Made by a program: the position numbers and the translations under genes. DNA of 35,791 bases, from positions 1-35,791 of the forward strand of contig CAIOHN010000237.1 in NCBI GenBank assembly GCA_903858105.1, written 5' to 3'. The notes beneath the pieces are model-generated. The model saw only the letters and a list, made by a program, of their open reading frames with translations. It was not told the DNA's origin and ran no database searches. The stretch comes from an uncultured Pseudomonadota bacterium. GTDB lineage: Bacteria; Pseudomonadota; Gammaproteobacteria; Methylococcales; Methylomonadaceae. This document shows, one piece after another, positions 18,159 through 26,119 of the stretch; the stretch's first letter is position 1, and every line of letters starts with the position of its first letter.

Positions 18159-18207
18159 TTGTAGATAGATGATGGGTGAATCGAGGCGCTCACGAATCCC
18201 TGAAAAT

Positions 18208-18235
18208 CCCCTCTCCCTCAGGCAGAGGGCTAGGG
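18208..18235. repeat. CCCTCTCCC palindromic repeat, copy 3 (degraded)
   Basis: CCCCTCTCCCTCAGGCAGAGGGCTAGGG matches copy 2 at 8505 in the same orientation, except for GGCAGAGGG in place of GGGAGAGGG and the loss of the GTGAGGGG arm. It lies in the convergent gap between slyX and the carboxypeptidase. Confidence 0.6.
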
Positions 18236-18266
18236 TCAATGCCGTTAAGTTAAGTAGCGAGTTTGC

Positions 18267-18326
18267 TGTAGGGTCGAATTTATTCGACCTCAACACGCCC
18301 ATCGTGCGAATAAATTCGCACCTACA
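18267..18326. repeat. Composite double-hairpin inverted repeat (REP/BIME-like)
   Basis: The outer arms TGTAGG (18267-18272) and CCTACA (18321-18326) are inverted. Inside lie two perfect hairpins: GGTCGAAT-TT-ATTCGACC (18272-18289) and GTGCGAAT-AA-ATTCGCAC (18304-18321). A 14-base spacer separates them. The architecture, two related hairpins facing each other, is that of bacterial interspersed mosaic elements. It ends five bases before the carboxypeptidase stop codon. Confidence 0.75.
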
Positions 18327-18331
18327 GACAA

Positions 18332-19663
18332 TCAGGATTTGCGTTGATTACGCCGCACCGGTTTGCTGTGGTTGGTGGCCAATGCGGTGTTGACTTGCGG
18401 CGATGCGCTGCAATCCATATGTCTGGCGCGCAGCCGTCTGCAAAAATCCTGACTATCGTCTTGCTGTAAACCCGTCCATTGTGCCCGCCATGCGGTGCTG
18501 CCTTTGGTTTTGGTTTTAACGATTCTGGCCTGACCAGACTTTGCCAATGGCCCCAATGCATTACGGGCCCGTTGCAGATTGACGTCGGCATCAATTTTTC
18601 GCGGATAACTACCGCCCATGCTTACGGTCCAGCTATTGCCATGCCGTTGTGGCTTGGCTGCGGCCAGTTGGTTTTGTTGCTTTAACAACTCGCGGCGACT
18701 ATTGTGCGGCGCGTCGATATGAATCGGCTCGTAACGGCTGCTGCCAGAATCCGCCCCCATTTGCTCGGCACTGCCTGCGCAGCGATTGGATGACAATTGA
18801 TACGGTGGCGGCAGGGCGCTGTAGTCTTTGAGTTGCGAGATATGCTCGCCGAACAAGCCGCGCTCGCTATTGGCAAAGCCCATATCCAGCAGATTACCCA
18901 TTTGTTCAAAGCGTTCGCCGCTGCTATGCGCTCCCAATAACACACCGATCAAGCGATGGCCGTTGCGTTTGGCCGAGGCGATCAGGTTATAGCCCGAGCC
19001 GCAGGTAAAACCGGTTTTTAAACCGTCAGCATCCGGATAGCTTTTCAGAATGCGGTTGGTGTTGGGCATGACCCGGCCTTTGTAGGTAAATTCTGTGGCC
19101 GAAAAAAAGTGGTAATGCTGTGGAAAGTCGCGAATCAGTGCTGCTGATAATAGCGCCAGATCGCGAGCGCTACTGATTTGTCCGTCATTCGGCAAGCCAC
19201 TGGCGTTCTCGAACGAACTATTGTACATGCCCAGGCTACGGGCCTGCTGGGTCATCATCGTCGCAAAATTGCTTTCAGAACCACCCAAGCGCTCCGCCAA
19301 TACCACGGCGGCATCGTTAGCGGAGCGTGTGGTAACCGCCATAATGGCTTGTTCTACCGTCAGGCTTTGACCGGTGCGTAAACCCAGCTTGGATTGGGGT
19401 TGCGAGGCGGCATGCCTGGAGGCGAACACGGTCTCGTTGAGCCGGAGACGACCTGATTCCAGCGCCGACAGCGTCAAATAAATGGTCATGACCTTGGTCA
19501 GCGACGCCGGATACCAGCGTTGGGTCGATTCTGTTTCATGCACCACGCGACCTGTGTCGGCGTCGATGACAATCGCAGCATAGCGCGCAGCCGCACTAGG
19601 GCTTTGCAACATTAGGCAAGTGAGTGAAGCCAGGGCTAAGCGGATTTTCGGTAGGGTGCTCAA
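18332..19663 (-). CDS. D-alanyl-D-alanine carboxypeptidase (S11) with C-terminal SPOR domain
   Basis: This 443-aa penicillin-binding protein trims the terminal D-Ala of peptidoglycan stem peptides in the periplasm. The active-site set is complete: SLTK at 54-57, SAN at 114-116 and KTG at 216-218. A signal peptide ends near PSAAA. The C-terminal part (about 345-430: NSWTVSMGGSYPRKIDADVNLQRA...RLRARHMDC) is a SPOR domain, which binds denuded glycan strands at division septa. A linker of about 70 aa joins the two. The start is a TTG at 19663, as no ATG lies before the signal peptide and no good Shine-Dalgarno is present. The SPOR tail suggests septal localisation. It differs from typical PBP5/6, which end in an amphipathic membrane anchor. 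Confidence 0.9.
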   Translation of the reverse strand: MSTLPKIRLALASLTCLMLQSPSAAARYAAIVIDADTGRVVHETESTQRWYPASLTKVMTIYLTLSALESGRLRLNETVFASRHAASQPQSKLGLRTGQSLTVEQAIMAVTTRSANDAAVVLAERLGGSESNFATMMTQQARSLGMYNSSFENASGLPNDGQISSARDLALLSAALIRDFPQHYHFFSATEFTYKGRVMPNTNRILKSYPDADGLKTGFTCGSGYNLIASAKRNGHRLIGVLLGAHSSGERFEQMGNLLDMGFANSERGLFGEHISQLKDYSALPPPYQLSSNRCAGSAEQMGADSGSSRYEPIHIDAPHNSRRELLKQQNQLAAAKPQRHGNSWTVSMGGSYPRKIDADVNLQRARNALGPLAKSGQARIVKTKTKGSTAWRAQWTGLQQDDSQDFCRRLRARHMDCSASPQVNTALATNHSKPVRRNQRKS

Positions 19664-19711
19664 GTTATTACTTTGCTCCAGATATGTGGTCTAAGCGATT
19701 GACTGCGTTAT

Positions 19712-20614
19712 TTAATCAGAATTATCGATTTCAAAAAAGACCCAATTAACGCGCGGCTGATTTATTTTGATTTGTTTTTCCATGGTATTGATCAAATCCA
19801 CGGCTTCACGGACGCTTAAATCCGGTTGCAAATCAGCCTTGATAGCCACCATCACCTGATTGCCGTGGCTAATCGCCCACAGGTTAAGCACCTGTCTGAC
19901 GCAGGCTTGCTTTTCTAAATAATTGTGAACTTGGTCGCGAATCTGGCTGTCTGCTTCGCCAAGCAATAGCGAATGTACTTCGCGGCCCACCAATATAGCC
20001 ACGATCACTAACAGACAGCCGATGAGTATGGAGCCAATCGCATCGTACAAGGGGTCGCCGGTGACCAAGGTCAAGCCCAGCATAGCCGCGGCGATGACCA
20101 AGCCCAGCAACGCTGCCAAATCCTCACCTATCACCACCATCAGTTCGCTGGAGTGGGTGTTTTTAAACCAGTGCCAAAGGCCTTGCTCGCCACGTTCTTC
20201 TTGCATGGCGTTCATCGCCGCTCGTAATGAAAAACCTTCCATAATCACGGCGATAAATAAAATCCCCAGTGCCATTTCCGCATTTTCCACGGCTTGGGGT
20301 TCGTGATAACGCAGCCAGCCCTCGTGGATCGAAAACAGGCCACCCACTGAAAATAAGGTAATCGCCACCATCATCGACCAAATATACGATTCGCGGCCAA
20401 AACCCATCGGGTGTTTTTGGGTGGCGCTGCGAGCGGAGCGCTTCATGCCAATAAACAACAACACCTGATTGCCGCAATCGGCAAAGGAATGGATGGCTTC
20501 TGCTAACAATGAGCCAGAGCCGGTCCAGAAGGCAGCGCCGGATTTGGTTAGGGCAATGCCCAAATTAGCGGCAAAGGCGTAGACAATGGCAGAGCTTGAG
20601 TTGGCGTGAGACAT
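19712..20614 (-). CDS. Cation diffusion facilitator (CDF) family metal transporter
   Basis: This is a 300-aa inner-membrane protein with about six transmembrane helices and a C-terminal cytoplasmic domain. LLAEAIHSFADCGNQ (His 42, Asp 46) is the TM2 metal site of CDF exporters. The TM5 site reads IGEDLAALLG, with E-D in place of the usual H-D, as in the ZNT9-like group. GFGRESYIWSM and LLLGEADSQIRDQV are also characteristic. The substrate is Zn, Co, Fe or Mn efflux; the altered TM5 pair makes simple Zn export uncertain. It lies just downstream of the metal-uptake cassette, about 90 bases from the PepSY gene on the same strand. Confidence 0.88.
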   Translation of the reverse strand: MSHANSSSAIVYAFAANLGIALTKSGAAFWTGSGSLLAEAIHSFADCGNQVLLFIGMKRSARSATQKHPMGFGRESYIWSMMVAITLFSVGGLFSIHEGWLRYHEPQAVENAEMALGILFIAVIMEGFSLRAAMNAMQEERGEQGLWHWFKNTHSSELMVVIGEDLAALLGLVIAAAMLGLTLVTGDPLYDAIGSILIGCLLVIVAILVGREVHSLLLGEADSQIRDQVHNYLEKQACVRQVLNLWAISHGNQVMVAIKADLQPDLSVREAVDLINTMEKQIKINQPRVNWVFFEIDNSD

Positions 20615-20703
20615 AGGCTTGGCGTTGAGTAGGTTTGAAAATATGGCAATGCCAGGCCTTTTTGGCTGGTATTGCCAATTTTAGTGCAGAAGCAGGATTT
20701 TCC

Positions 20704-21891
20704 CTAACAACTTGCTGAGGAGTTTTGCGATGCCGCCAGACCTTGCCGTTGACGGTTGTGGGCTTTGCCACGACGTTTTTGCAGCCAGCGAATCAGTCCG
20801 GTGACAAATAAAACAGGGCAGGCCAGTCCGGCGATTAGCACCAACAATTGGCCGGTTAGTCCAAAAGCCTCGCCGCTGTGCAAAGGATGCAGCCAGTTAA
20901 TCACCGTGTCGGCTGCGCCCAAGCCGCTGGGGTCGCTGATGGCTAGCACCTGGCCGGAATATTGATCCACCCAGACATTGGTTTTGGGAAAGCGCACACT
21001 GGGTTCGCCTGCTTGACGCAGATTAATCCGGTAGCTGCCGCTGGCTGTGTCAGGGGTTTCGATCCAGCACAGGCGGGCTTGCGGATACTGGGCTTGACCA
21101 ACGGCGACAGCCTGATCCAGACTAATTCGAGCTTGAAATGGACTTGGTGCAGCCGACTGCGGTTTGGTTGCCGCATGCAAAGGCGAAAAATAAGCCAGCA
21201 CTGGATTAACGTATTGCGGAATCTCAAGTGCGATGCCGGTTACGGCCAGCACCAGCATCACAAGCAGGCTGTAGATGCCAGCTAGTTTATGCAGATCATA
21301 ATTTAAGCGGGCGCGACTGGCTTTGGGCTTTAAGGTCAATGCGCTATTGAGTTTGTGTAGCGGCGGCCACCACAAATAGACGCCGCTAAGCAGGGAGACT
21401 AATAACAAGCCGCCGATAATCGCCATGATAATTTTGCCCACATCGCCAAGCAGCAAGGTGTAATGCAAGTCGTATAGCCAGGTCATGACGAAATCACCCC
21501 AGAAGCGATTGTCAATAACCCGCCCTGAATAGGGATCGACAGACAGCATTAAGGGCGCAAAGCCATGCTCTGCGGTTTCTTGCGGTTTGTAATAACGGGC
21601 GGTGATAGCGCGCTGTGGCTGGTCAGGAATTTCCAGGCGCCAGGCATTTAGCCGGTTCGGTTCGGCTTGGCGCAGTGCCTGGAAGACGTTTTCGTAACTT
21701 TGGCGTGGTGTGCTGGTTTGAGCGATGATGAGTTGCGGGTTTAACCACTCGTCCAGATCGATGTAAAACACCAACAGGCTGCCGGTCAATCCCGCCAGCG
21801 CAATAATCAAACCCAGCGCCAGGCCGAGATACAAATGCACGGCCAGCCAAAACTGGCGCAGAGCCGGTTTTTTGCTGGCCGGATTTTTCAT
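20704..21891 (-). CDS. PepSY-associated transmembrane protein (probable iron/siderophore reductase type)
   Basis: This is a 395-aa inner-membrane protein of the PepSY_TM family. It has an N-terminal transmembrane helix (FWLAVHLYLGLALGLIIALAGLTGS) and LLVFYIDLDEWLNP. A pair of helices follows around DLHYTLLLGDVGKIIMAIIGGLLLVSLLSGVYLWW, then a further helix (LLVMLVLAVTGIALEIP). A periplasmic PepSY-like part with YWIETPD-type and VWVDQYSGQVLAI segments comes next, and then a final helix. Members are found beside TonB-dependent receptors and are proposed to reduce ferric siderophores at the membrane. The start is ATG 21891, three bases after the receptor stop, so it is co-translated with the receptor. 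Confidence 0.88.
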   Translation of the reverse strand: MKNPASKKPALRQFWLAVHLYLGLALGLIIALAGLTGSLLVFYIDLDEWLNPQLIIAQTSTPRQSYENVFQALRQAEPNRLNAWRLEIPDQPQRAITARYYKPQETAEHGFAPLMLSVDPYSGRVIDNRFWGDFVMTWLYDLHYTLLLGDVGKIIMAIIGGLLLVSLLSGVYLWWPPLHKLNSALTLKPKASRARLNYDLHKLAGIYSLLVMLVLAVTGIALEIPQYVNPVLAYFSPLHAATKPQSAAPSPFQARISLDQAVAVGQAQYPQARLCWIETPDTASGSYRINLRQAGEPSVRFPKTNVWVDQYSGQVLAISDPSGLGAADTVINWLHPLHSGEAFGLTGQLLVLIAGLACPVLFVTGLIRWLQKRRGKAHNRQRQGLAASQNSSASC

Positions 21892-21894
21892 GTG

Positions 21895-24243
21895 TTAATA
21901 GTCGAACCTGACGTTTACTGCGCCATAAAAGGCGATGCCGTCGGCGGGTGAGAACAAAGGCCGAGCCAGAGGATTAGCACCAGTTGTGCCGTAAGATTCA
22001 TCAAACCACAAGTATTCCCGGTGAGTATCAGTCAGGTTTTTAGCTTGAAATTGCAATTCGACTTGCTTGGTAACCTGATAGCCTAAATCGAGATTAAGCA
22101 TGGCGTATTCGCCGTGCTTACCACGAGTGTTGGATTGGTCGGCAAAGAAATTACCCTGGCCGGTTGTCCATAGCGACGAGCGCAGCGCGTGGGTAATTTG
22201 ATAATCAATACCGCCGGAGAACATATAATTGGGGGTGTTGACGATTTGATTGCCAGCAACGTATTCCATCGAAGACGGAATCACGCTAGGCGGATTGGTG
22301 GCTTTAGCTTCTTGCAGAGAATACGCCGTCCAGATGCTGACTTGGTCGATTGGACTAACTTTGACTTCTATATCGACACCTTGCCGTTTGGTGGGGCCGA
22401 TCAGGGTTGAATCGTTGCTGCCCAGGGTGCGGCTGATTTCATTGCTGGCATCCTGCATCCAATACGCAACACGACCTTCGGCCCAATCGACCGGTTTTAG
22501 TTTTAGACCCACTTCCCAACCATCGTTGAGCGAAGGCCCGATATTTGACTGATTTCGGCCAAGGAATGTCGCTTGGCCTACGCCCACCTGAAACGTACGT
22601 CCCCAGTTGCCGTAAAGGCTGTAGCCTTCGATAGGCGTGATTACAGCACCTATCTTGGGTTGCGAAATGACGCCGTAATCGTTGACTCGAGATGGGCCGA
22701 CGTTGCCCGGACGATAATTCATGAAGTCGCCGTCGATGACATCGGCACGGTAGCCTGGGGTGATTTTCAGCCACTTGGTAGGCTTGATCACCGCTTGCAC
22801 ATAGCCGCCGTAGTTGAGGAAATTCCAGTGTTCATCGTTACGGATATTGGTCGCATTGATGGGGGAGCGCGGTACGCCGAGATTGGTGCGATATTGCTTG
22901 TATTTGTTTTCTTGTTGTTGAAAGTCAAACCCCGATTCCAGCGAGAAATCTTCCAGCCAGTTAATCACAGGATGATAAGTCAACGAGGTAGTCGCGCCGT
23001 ACTGCACTTCGTCACGATCACGTTTCACCTGAGCGCAGCATGAGTCAAATAAAACCAAGCGTTGGTCGTCGTAAAGGTTGCTGTAAGCCTTGGTTGACCA
23101 AAACAAGGTTTTGGTCAGATTTACGTCCAAATGGCTGCTGATTTGACCTACAGTGCGCTTACCGCCGTCGGTGGCGTTTCTTGGGAAGGATTGCTCTGGA
23201 TTGGCAAGTTGTTCCTGGAAAGTCATGTAACCGGGCTCCTGGGCACCAGCTTCGCTCCAGCGCGCGATCAAGCCTACCTTGTATTTGTTATCGTCGGGTG
23301 TGTAAAACCATTTGCCGGAAAAGCTGTTTTTATCACTATCACTATGCTCGCGATAGCCATCGCTAGCGCGGTAAGAAATTTGGTAGTTCTGCGAGAGGCC
23401 GTCTTTTTCGTAACCAAGGCCAGACTGGACTTCGTGAGTATTAAAGCTGCCATAGCTGACCCGACCTTTGACATAGTTACCGCCGGTGGATGTGGTGATA
23501 TTGGCATTGCCAGCAATATTATGCAGGCCGTAACGCGGGTCATTGGTGCCGCGCACCACTTCAATCGATTCAATGTCCAGCGGAAACAAGGCATCGATAA
23601 ACGGCATATTGCCGTCGTTGCTGTTGCTGGGAATGCCGTCGATTAACAGTTTTACGGCGTTTACCCGACTTTCACCGTTAAAGCCACGAAATGAAAATTT
23701 GCCGGTGGTGGTGCCTTGGCCATATTGGGTGATTTGTACGCCAGGCATCCGGTGTAGCAAATCGAACGCGGTTGAGACGTTTTGGTCGGCAATTTTGTCG
23801 GCGCGCATAATGTCAACAGAGGTAGCGATATCGCGACTGGTTAATTTGCCGCCTTCTGGCTGGTCGCTGACAGTAACCGCGCCCAATTCAAAAATCGAAT
23901 CGTCAGTTGAGGCGCGTGGTTTGGGTTCTGGCGCTTTTTTAACCGCAATCACACCATCATCAACCTGCTCATATTGCAAGCCGTTTTGTTTCAATACCCG
24001 ATCCAAGGCCTGTTGTACGGTAAAGTTGCCTTTCAGGGCATCGGCCTTTAAACCCTGCACTGCTGAGTCGGCGAAGATGAGTTTGGTATTGGCGATTTTC
24101 GCCAGACTATCCAAAGTGGCGGCCAACGATTGAGCCGGAATATCAAAATTTTGGCTGGCGTCGGCGGCCATTGTGTCCATGGATGCTGCCAGAACCGCAG
24201 CCAGCAAGGCACTGGTTCCAGCTTGTTTCAATCGGTAAGTCAT
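21895..24243 (-). CDS. TonB-dependent siderophore receptor with N-terminal STN signalling domain
   Basis: This is a 782-aa outer-membrane receptor of the FecA/FpvA type. A signal peptide ends near MDTMAADA. An STN domain (about 30-105: FDIPAQSLAATLDSLAKIANTKLIF...YEQVDDGVIAVKK) contacts FecR. The plug follows (KIADQNVSTAFDLLHRMPGVQI, RGFNGES, IESIEVVRGTNDPRYG), then a 22-strand-type barrel ending in YGAVNVRFDY with a terminal aromatic. The track starts at ATG 24249, but AGGAG abuts that codon; ATG 24243, with AGGAG six bases upstream, is chosen. A Cys pair (DSCCAQ) sits in an extracellular loop. The ligand, probably a ferric siderophore, is not predictable. The gene lies 108 bases after fecR. 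Confidence 0.93.
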   Translation of the reverse strand: MTYRLKQAGTSALLAAVLAASMDTMAADASQNFDIPAQSLAATLDSLAKIANTKLIFADSAVQGLKADALKGNFTVQQALDRVLKQNGLQYEQVDDGVIAVKKAPEPKPRASTDDSIFELGAVTVSDQPEGGKLTSRDIATSVDIMRADKIADQNVSTAFDLLHRMPGVQITQYGQGTTTGKFSFRGFNGESRVNAVKLLIDGIPSNSNDGNMPFIDALFPLDIESIEVVRGTNDPRYGLHNIAGNANITTSTGGNYVKGRVSYGSFNTHEVQSGLGYEKDGLSQNYQISYRASDGYREHSDSDKNSFSGKWFYTPDDNKYKVGLIARWSEAGAQEPGYMTFQEQLANPEQSFPRNATDGGKRTVGQISSHLDVNLTKTLFWSTKAYSNLYDDQRLVLFDSCCAQVKRDRDEVQYGATTSLTYHPVINWLEDFSLESGFDFQQQENKYKQYRTNLGVPRSPINATNIRNDEHWNFLNYGGYVQAVIKPTKWLKITPGYRADVIDGDFMNYRPGNVGPSRVNDYGVISQPKIGAVITPIEGYSLYGNWGRTFQVGVGQATFLGRNQSNIGPSLNDGWEVGLKLKPVDWAEGRVAYWMQDASNEISRTLGSNDSTLIGPTKRQGVDIEVKVSPIDQVSIWTAYSLQEAKATNPPSVIPSSMEYVAGNQIVNTPNYMFSGGIDYQITHALRSSLWTTGQGNFFADQSNTRGKHGEYAMLNLDLGYQVTKQVELQFQAKNLTDTHREYLWFDESYGTTGANPLARPLFSPADGIAFYGAVNVRFDY

Positions 24244-24357
24244 AATCATCTCCTGAAAGTTTGGAACGGCGGGGTTTTCTATTCGCCATATCCCTAATAA
24301 CGAATCAGGGGAATGAAACTGGACAATTATTTTTAAGTTTTTTAATCGACCGATTTT

Positions 24358-25311
24358 TTATTGCGAATAAAACACGATGTTTTGGTTTTGACGCTGAATT
24401 TTGACAGGCAAGATTTTTTGTACGGCTTGCAAAAACGGCTTGAGATCGGTGGCATTGAAACTACCGCTTAAGGTCTGTTTGCTGACGTTTGGGTCGGCAA
24501 ATACAAAATTGACGGCGTGGTAGCGCTCCAGTTCCGTCACGACCTCGGCAAGCGGGGTGTGATCGAATAACAGTTTGCCGTTGGTCCAGGCCGTGGCTGT
24601 TTGCGCATTGGTGGGTTTTACAGCTTGCCAGCGACCATTTTGGTCTGTCTGACGGCTAAAGCCCGCTTTAAGGCTTTCGCCAAACCAGCTGCGCCCCTGG
24701 CGCAACTCCACTTCGCCTTCCAATACGGCTACCGATGTGCTGGCATTATCGCGGCGGACATTAAATACAGTGCCAATGTCGCTGATGTTTAAGTTATCGG
24801 CATGCACCTGAAACGGTCGCCAGGCTTGATGAGCCACTGTAAACAGCGCTTCACCATGTTGCAGTTCTATATCGCGGCGTAACCAGGATAGTTTGACGCT
24901 CAGCGCTGTCGCGGTGTTTAACTGCAATTGCGAACCGTCGCTTAGATGCACACTGCGTTGTTCGCCGATGCCGGTTTGATAATCGATACGCGGCGCACTG
25001 TAATCCAGCCACCAGCCGCCTGTTAGCGCTACCAATAAGGCAGTGCTTAATATGGTCTTGGCGTGGCGGTCGCGGGGGCGGGCAGAGCGCGCGGCTTTTA
25101 GTCCGGGCACGGTTCGGGTTTTAAGGGTATCCAGATTTCCCCATAAGCCTTGCAGTTCGTTGTACGCCAGGCGATGCGTAGGATCTGCGCTTAGCCAAAG
25201 CTCGAATTGTTGGCGTTGTTGTATGTCACACTGTTCGGATTGCAGTTCGACAAACCATTCGGCGGCTTGTTTGAGAATACGTTGTCGTTGTATTGAACGT
25301 GTGCTTGCCAT
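24358..25311 (-). CDS. FecR-family anti-sigma/sigma regulator
   Basis: This 317-aa inner-membrane regulator transmits the signal from the receptor STN domain to the ECF sigma factor. The N-terminal cytoplasmic FecR_N (DUF4880) part has QAAEWFVELQSEQCDIQQRQQFELWL and AYNELQGLW. A single transmembrane helix lies near 90-105 (TILSTALLVALTGGWWLDYS). The periplasmic FecR domain (QRSVHLSDGSQLQLNTATALSV and SVAVLEGEVELRQG) is followed by a C-terminal DUF4974-like segment (LAEVVTELERYHAVNFVF), which pairs with the STN domain. It lies eight bases after the sigma gene and 108 bases before the receptor. Confidence 0.93.
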   Translation of the reverse strand: MASTRSIQRQRILKQAAEWFVELQSEQCDIQQRQQFELWLSADPTHRLAYNELQGLWGNLDTLKTRTVPGLKAARSARPRDRHAKTILSTALLVALTGGWWLDYSAPRIDYQTGIGEQRSVHLSDGSQLQLNTATALSVKLSWLRRDIELQHGEALFTVAHQAWRPFQVHADNLNISDIGTVFNVRRDNASTSVAVLEGEVELRQGRSWFGESLKAGFSRQTDQNGRWQAVKPTNAQTATAWTNGKLLFDHTPLAEVVTELERYHAVNFVFADPNVSKQTLSGSFNATDLKPFLQAVQKILPVKIQRQNQNIVFYSQ

Positions 25312-25319
25312 CTACCCGC

Positions 25320-25835
25320 TCAAATATTTTGCTGTGACAGCATCTGATGGCAATGCAGCATGGCTTTTACCAATTGGCGCTGCACGGTTTTTTCGGAAAT
25401 TCCCAACTGGGTAGCGATTTCTGCGTAGTTTAGTTCATCGATTTTGCGTAGCAGCAAAATATGCCGACATTGGCCCGGCAGACTGGCTATGGCTTGCAAT
25501 AACGCATCGCATTGCTGACGCAGAATTGCTGATTCTTCCGGTTGTGGATGTGGGCAGAGTAATTCGTCGTCCAGTGTTTGTGCGCGGGCGGTTGTGCGCT
25601 GGTGGCTGCGGATAAAGTCTATGGATAGGCGTTCTGCGGTGCGAAACAGATAGCCGGTGAGGTTGTCGGTATTCGCCAGACTGTCTTTGCCCAATAGGCG
25701 CAAATAGGCTTCCTGACTCAAATCTTGGGCGGTGTCTGGGCACTTTACCCGCTGTATTAGAAAGCTGACGATAGCGTCCCTGTGGCTATGGAACAAATCG
25801 GCAATCTGATCGTGATGAACGGCTACGGCTGGCAA
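25320..25835 (-). CDS. FecI-type ECF RNA polymerase sigma factor
   Basis: This 171-aa ECF sigma factor would direct transcription of the adjacent receptor genes. Region 2 is visible as LIQRVKCPDTAQDLSQEAYLRLLG and TGYLFRTAERLSIDFIRSHQR; region 4 has LPGQCRHILLLRKIDELNYAEIATQLGISEKTVQRQLVKAM. The start is TTG 25835, supported by AGAGG seven bases upstream on the minus strand; no in-frame ATG lies nearby. It is the first gene of the sigma-FecR-receptor-PepSY cassette and is divergent from the GlxA-type regulator at 26120. Iron control through Fur is usual for this class, but I could not find a convincing Fur box. Confidence 0.92.
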   Translation of the reverse strand: MPAVAVHHDQIADLFHSHRDAIVSFLIQRVKCPDTAQDLSQEAYLRLLGKDSLANTDNLTGYLFRTAERLSIDFIRSHQRTTARAQTLDDELLCPHPQPEESAILRQQCDALLQAIASLPGQCRHILLLRKIDELNYAEIATQLGISEKTVQRQLVKAMLHCHQMLSQQNI

Positions 25836-25888
25836 ACTAAGGCCTCTGAGATTTGCTGGAGTGAGATTGGCATTGCCAGCAAACGGAG

Positions 25889-25903
25889 TGCCAAAAATTG
25901 GCA
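25889..25903. promoter_or_regulatory. Candidate operator: perfect 15-bp palindrome
   Basis: TGCCAA-AAA-TTGGCA is a perfect inverted repeat with a three-base centre. A third half-site TTGGCA lies at 25867-25872. It is in the divergent gap between the ECF sigma gene (start 25835) and the GlxA-type regulator (start 26120), 54 bases upstream of the sigma start. The size and position fit a repressor or activator site, but the binding protein is unknown. The remainder of the 284-base gap holds no supported gene; the track extends the GlxA ORF through it only because no stop intervenes. Confidence 0.4.
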
Positions 25904-26119
25904 GGCCACGGTTTTAAGGGGGTGGCCAGCGTTGTTCGGGCGGATGCAAGGATATTTTGCAAAAAACTATGTTATTTACCTGATTATGATTTGGTGTTTT
26001 CCCCTGTTTTTAAGCGTGGCAACACTTTTCTGGTTGGCTGGAATCGAGGGATGTTTGTCATTGAGTATGTGCAGCAATTCAGTGATGATGGTGTCGCAGT
26101 CAGTTTTCGAGGTATCGCC

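Noticed and set aside
25982-25990. GATTATGAT as a possible Fur-box half-site upstream of the ECF sigma gene
   Set aside because: Only one half resembles the Fur consensus and the remainder does not match, so it is too weak to call.
25898-26119. N-terminal extension of the GlxA-type regulator
   Set aside because: A much better ribosome-binding site and the normal domain start lie at 26120; the extension is simply open sequence across the divergent promoter region.
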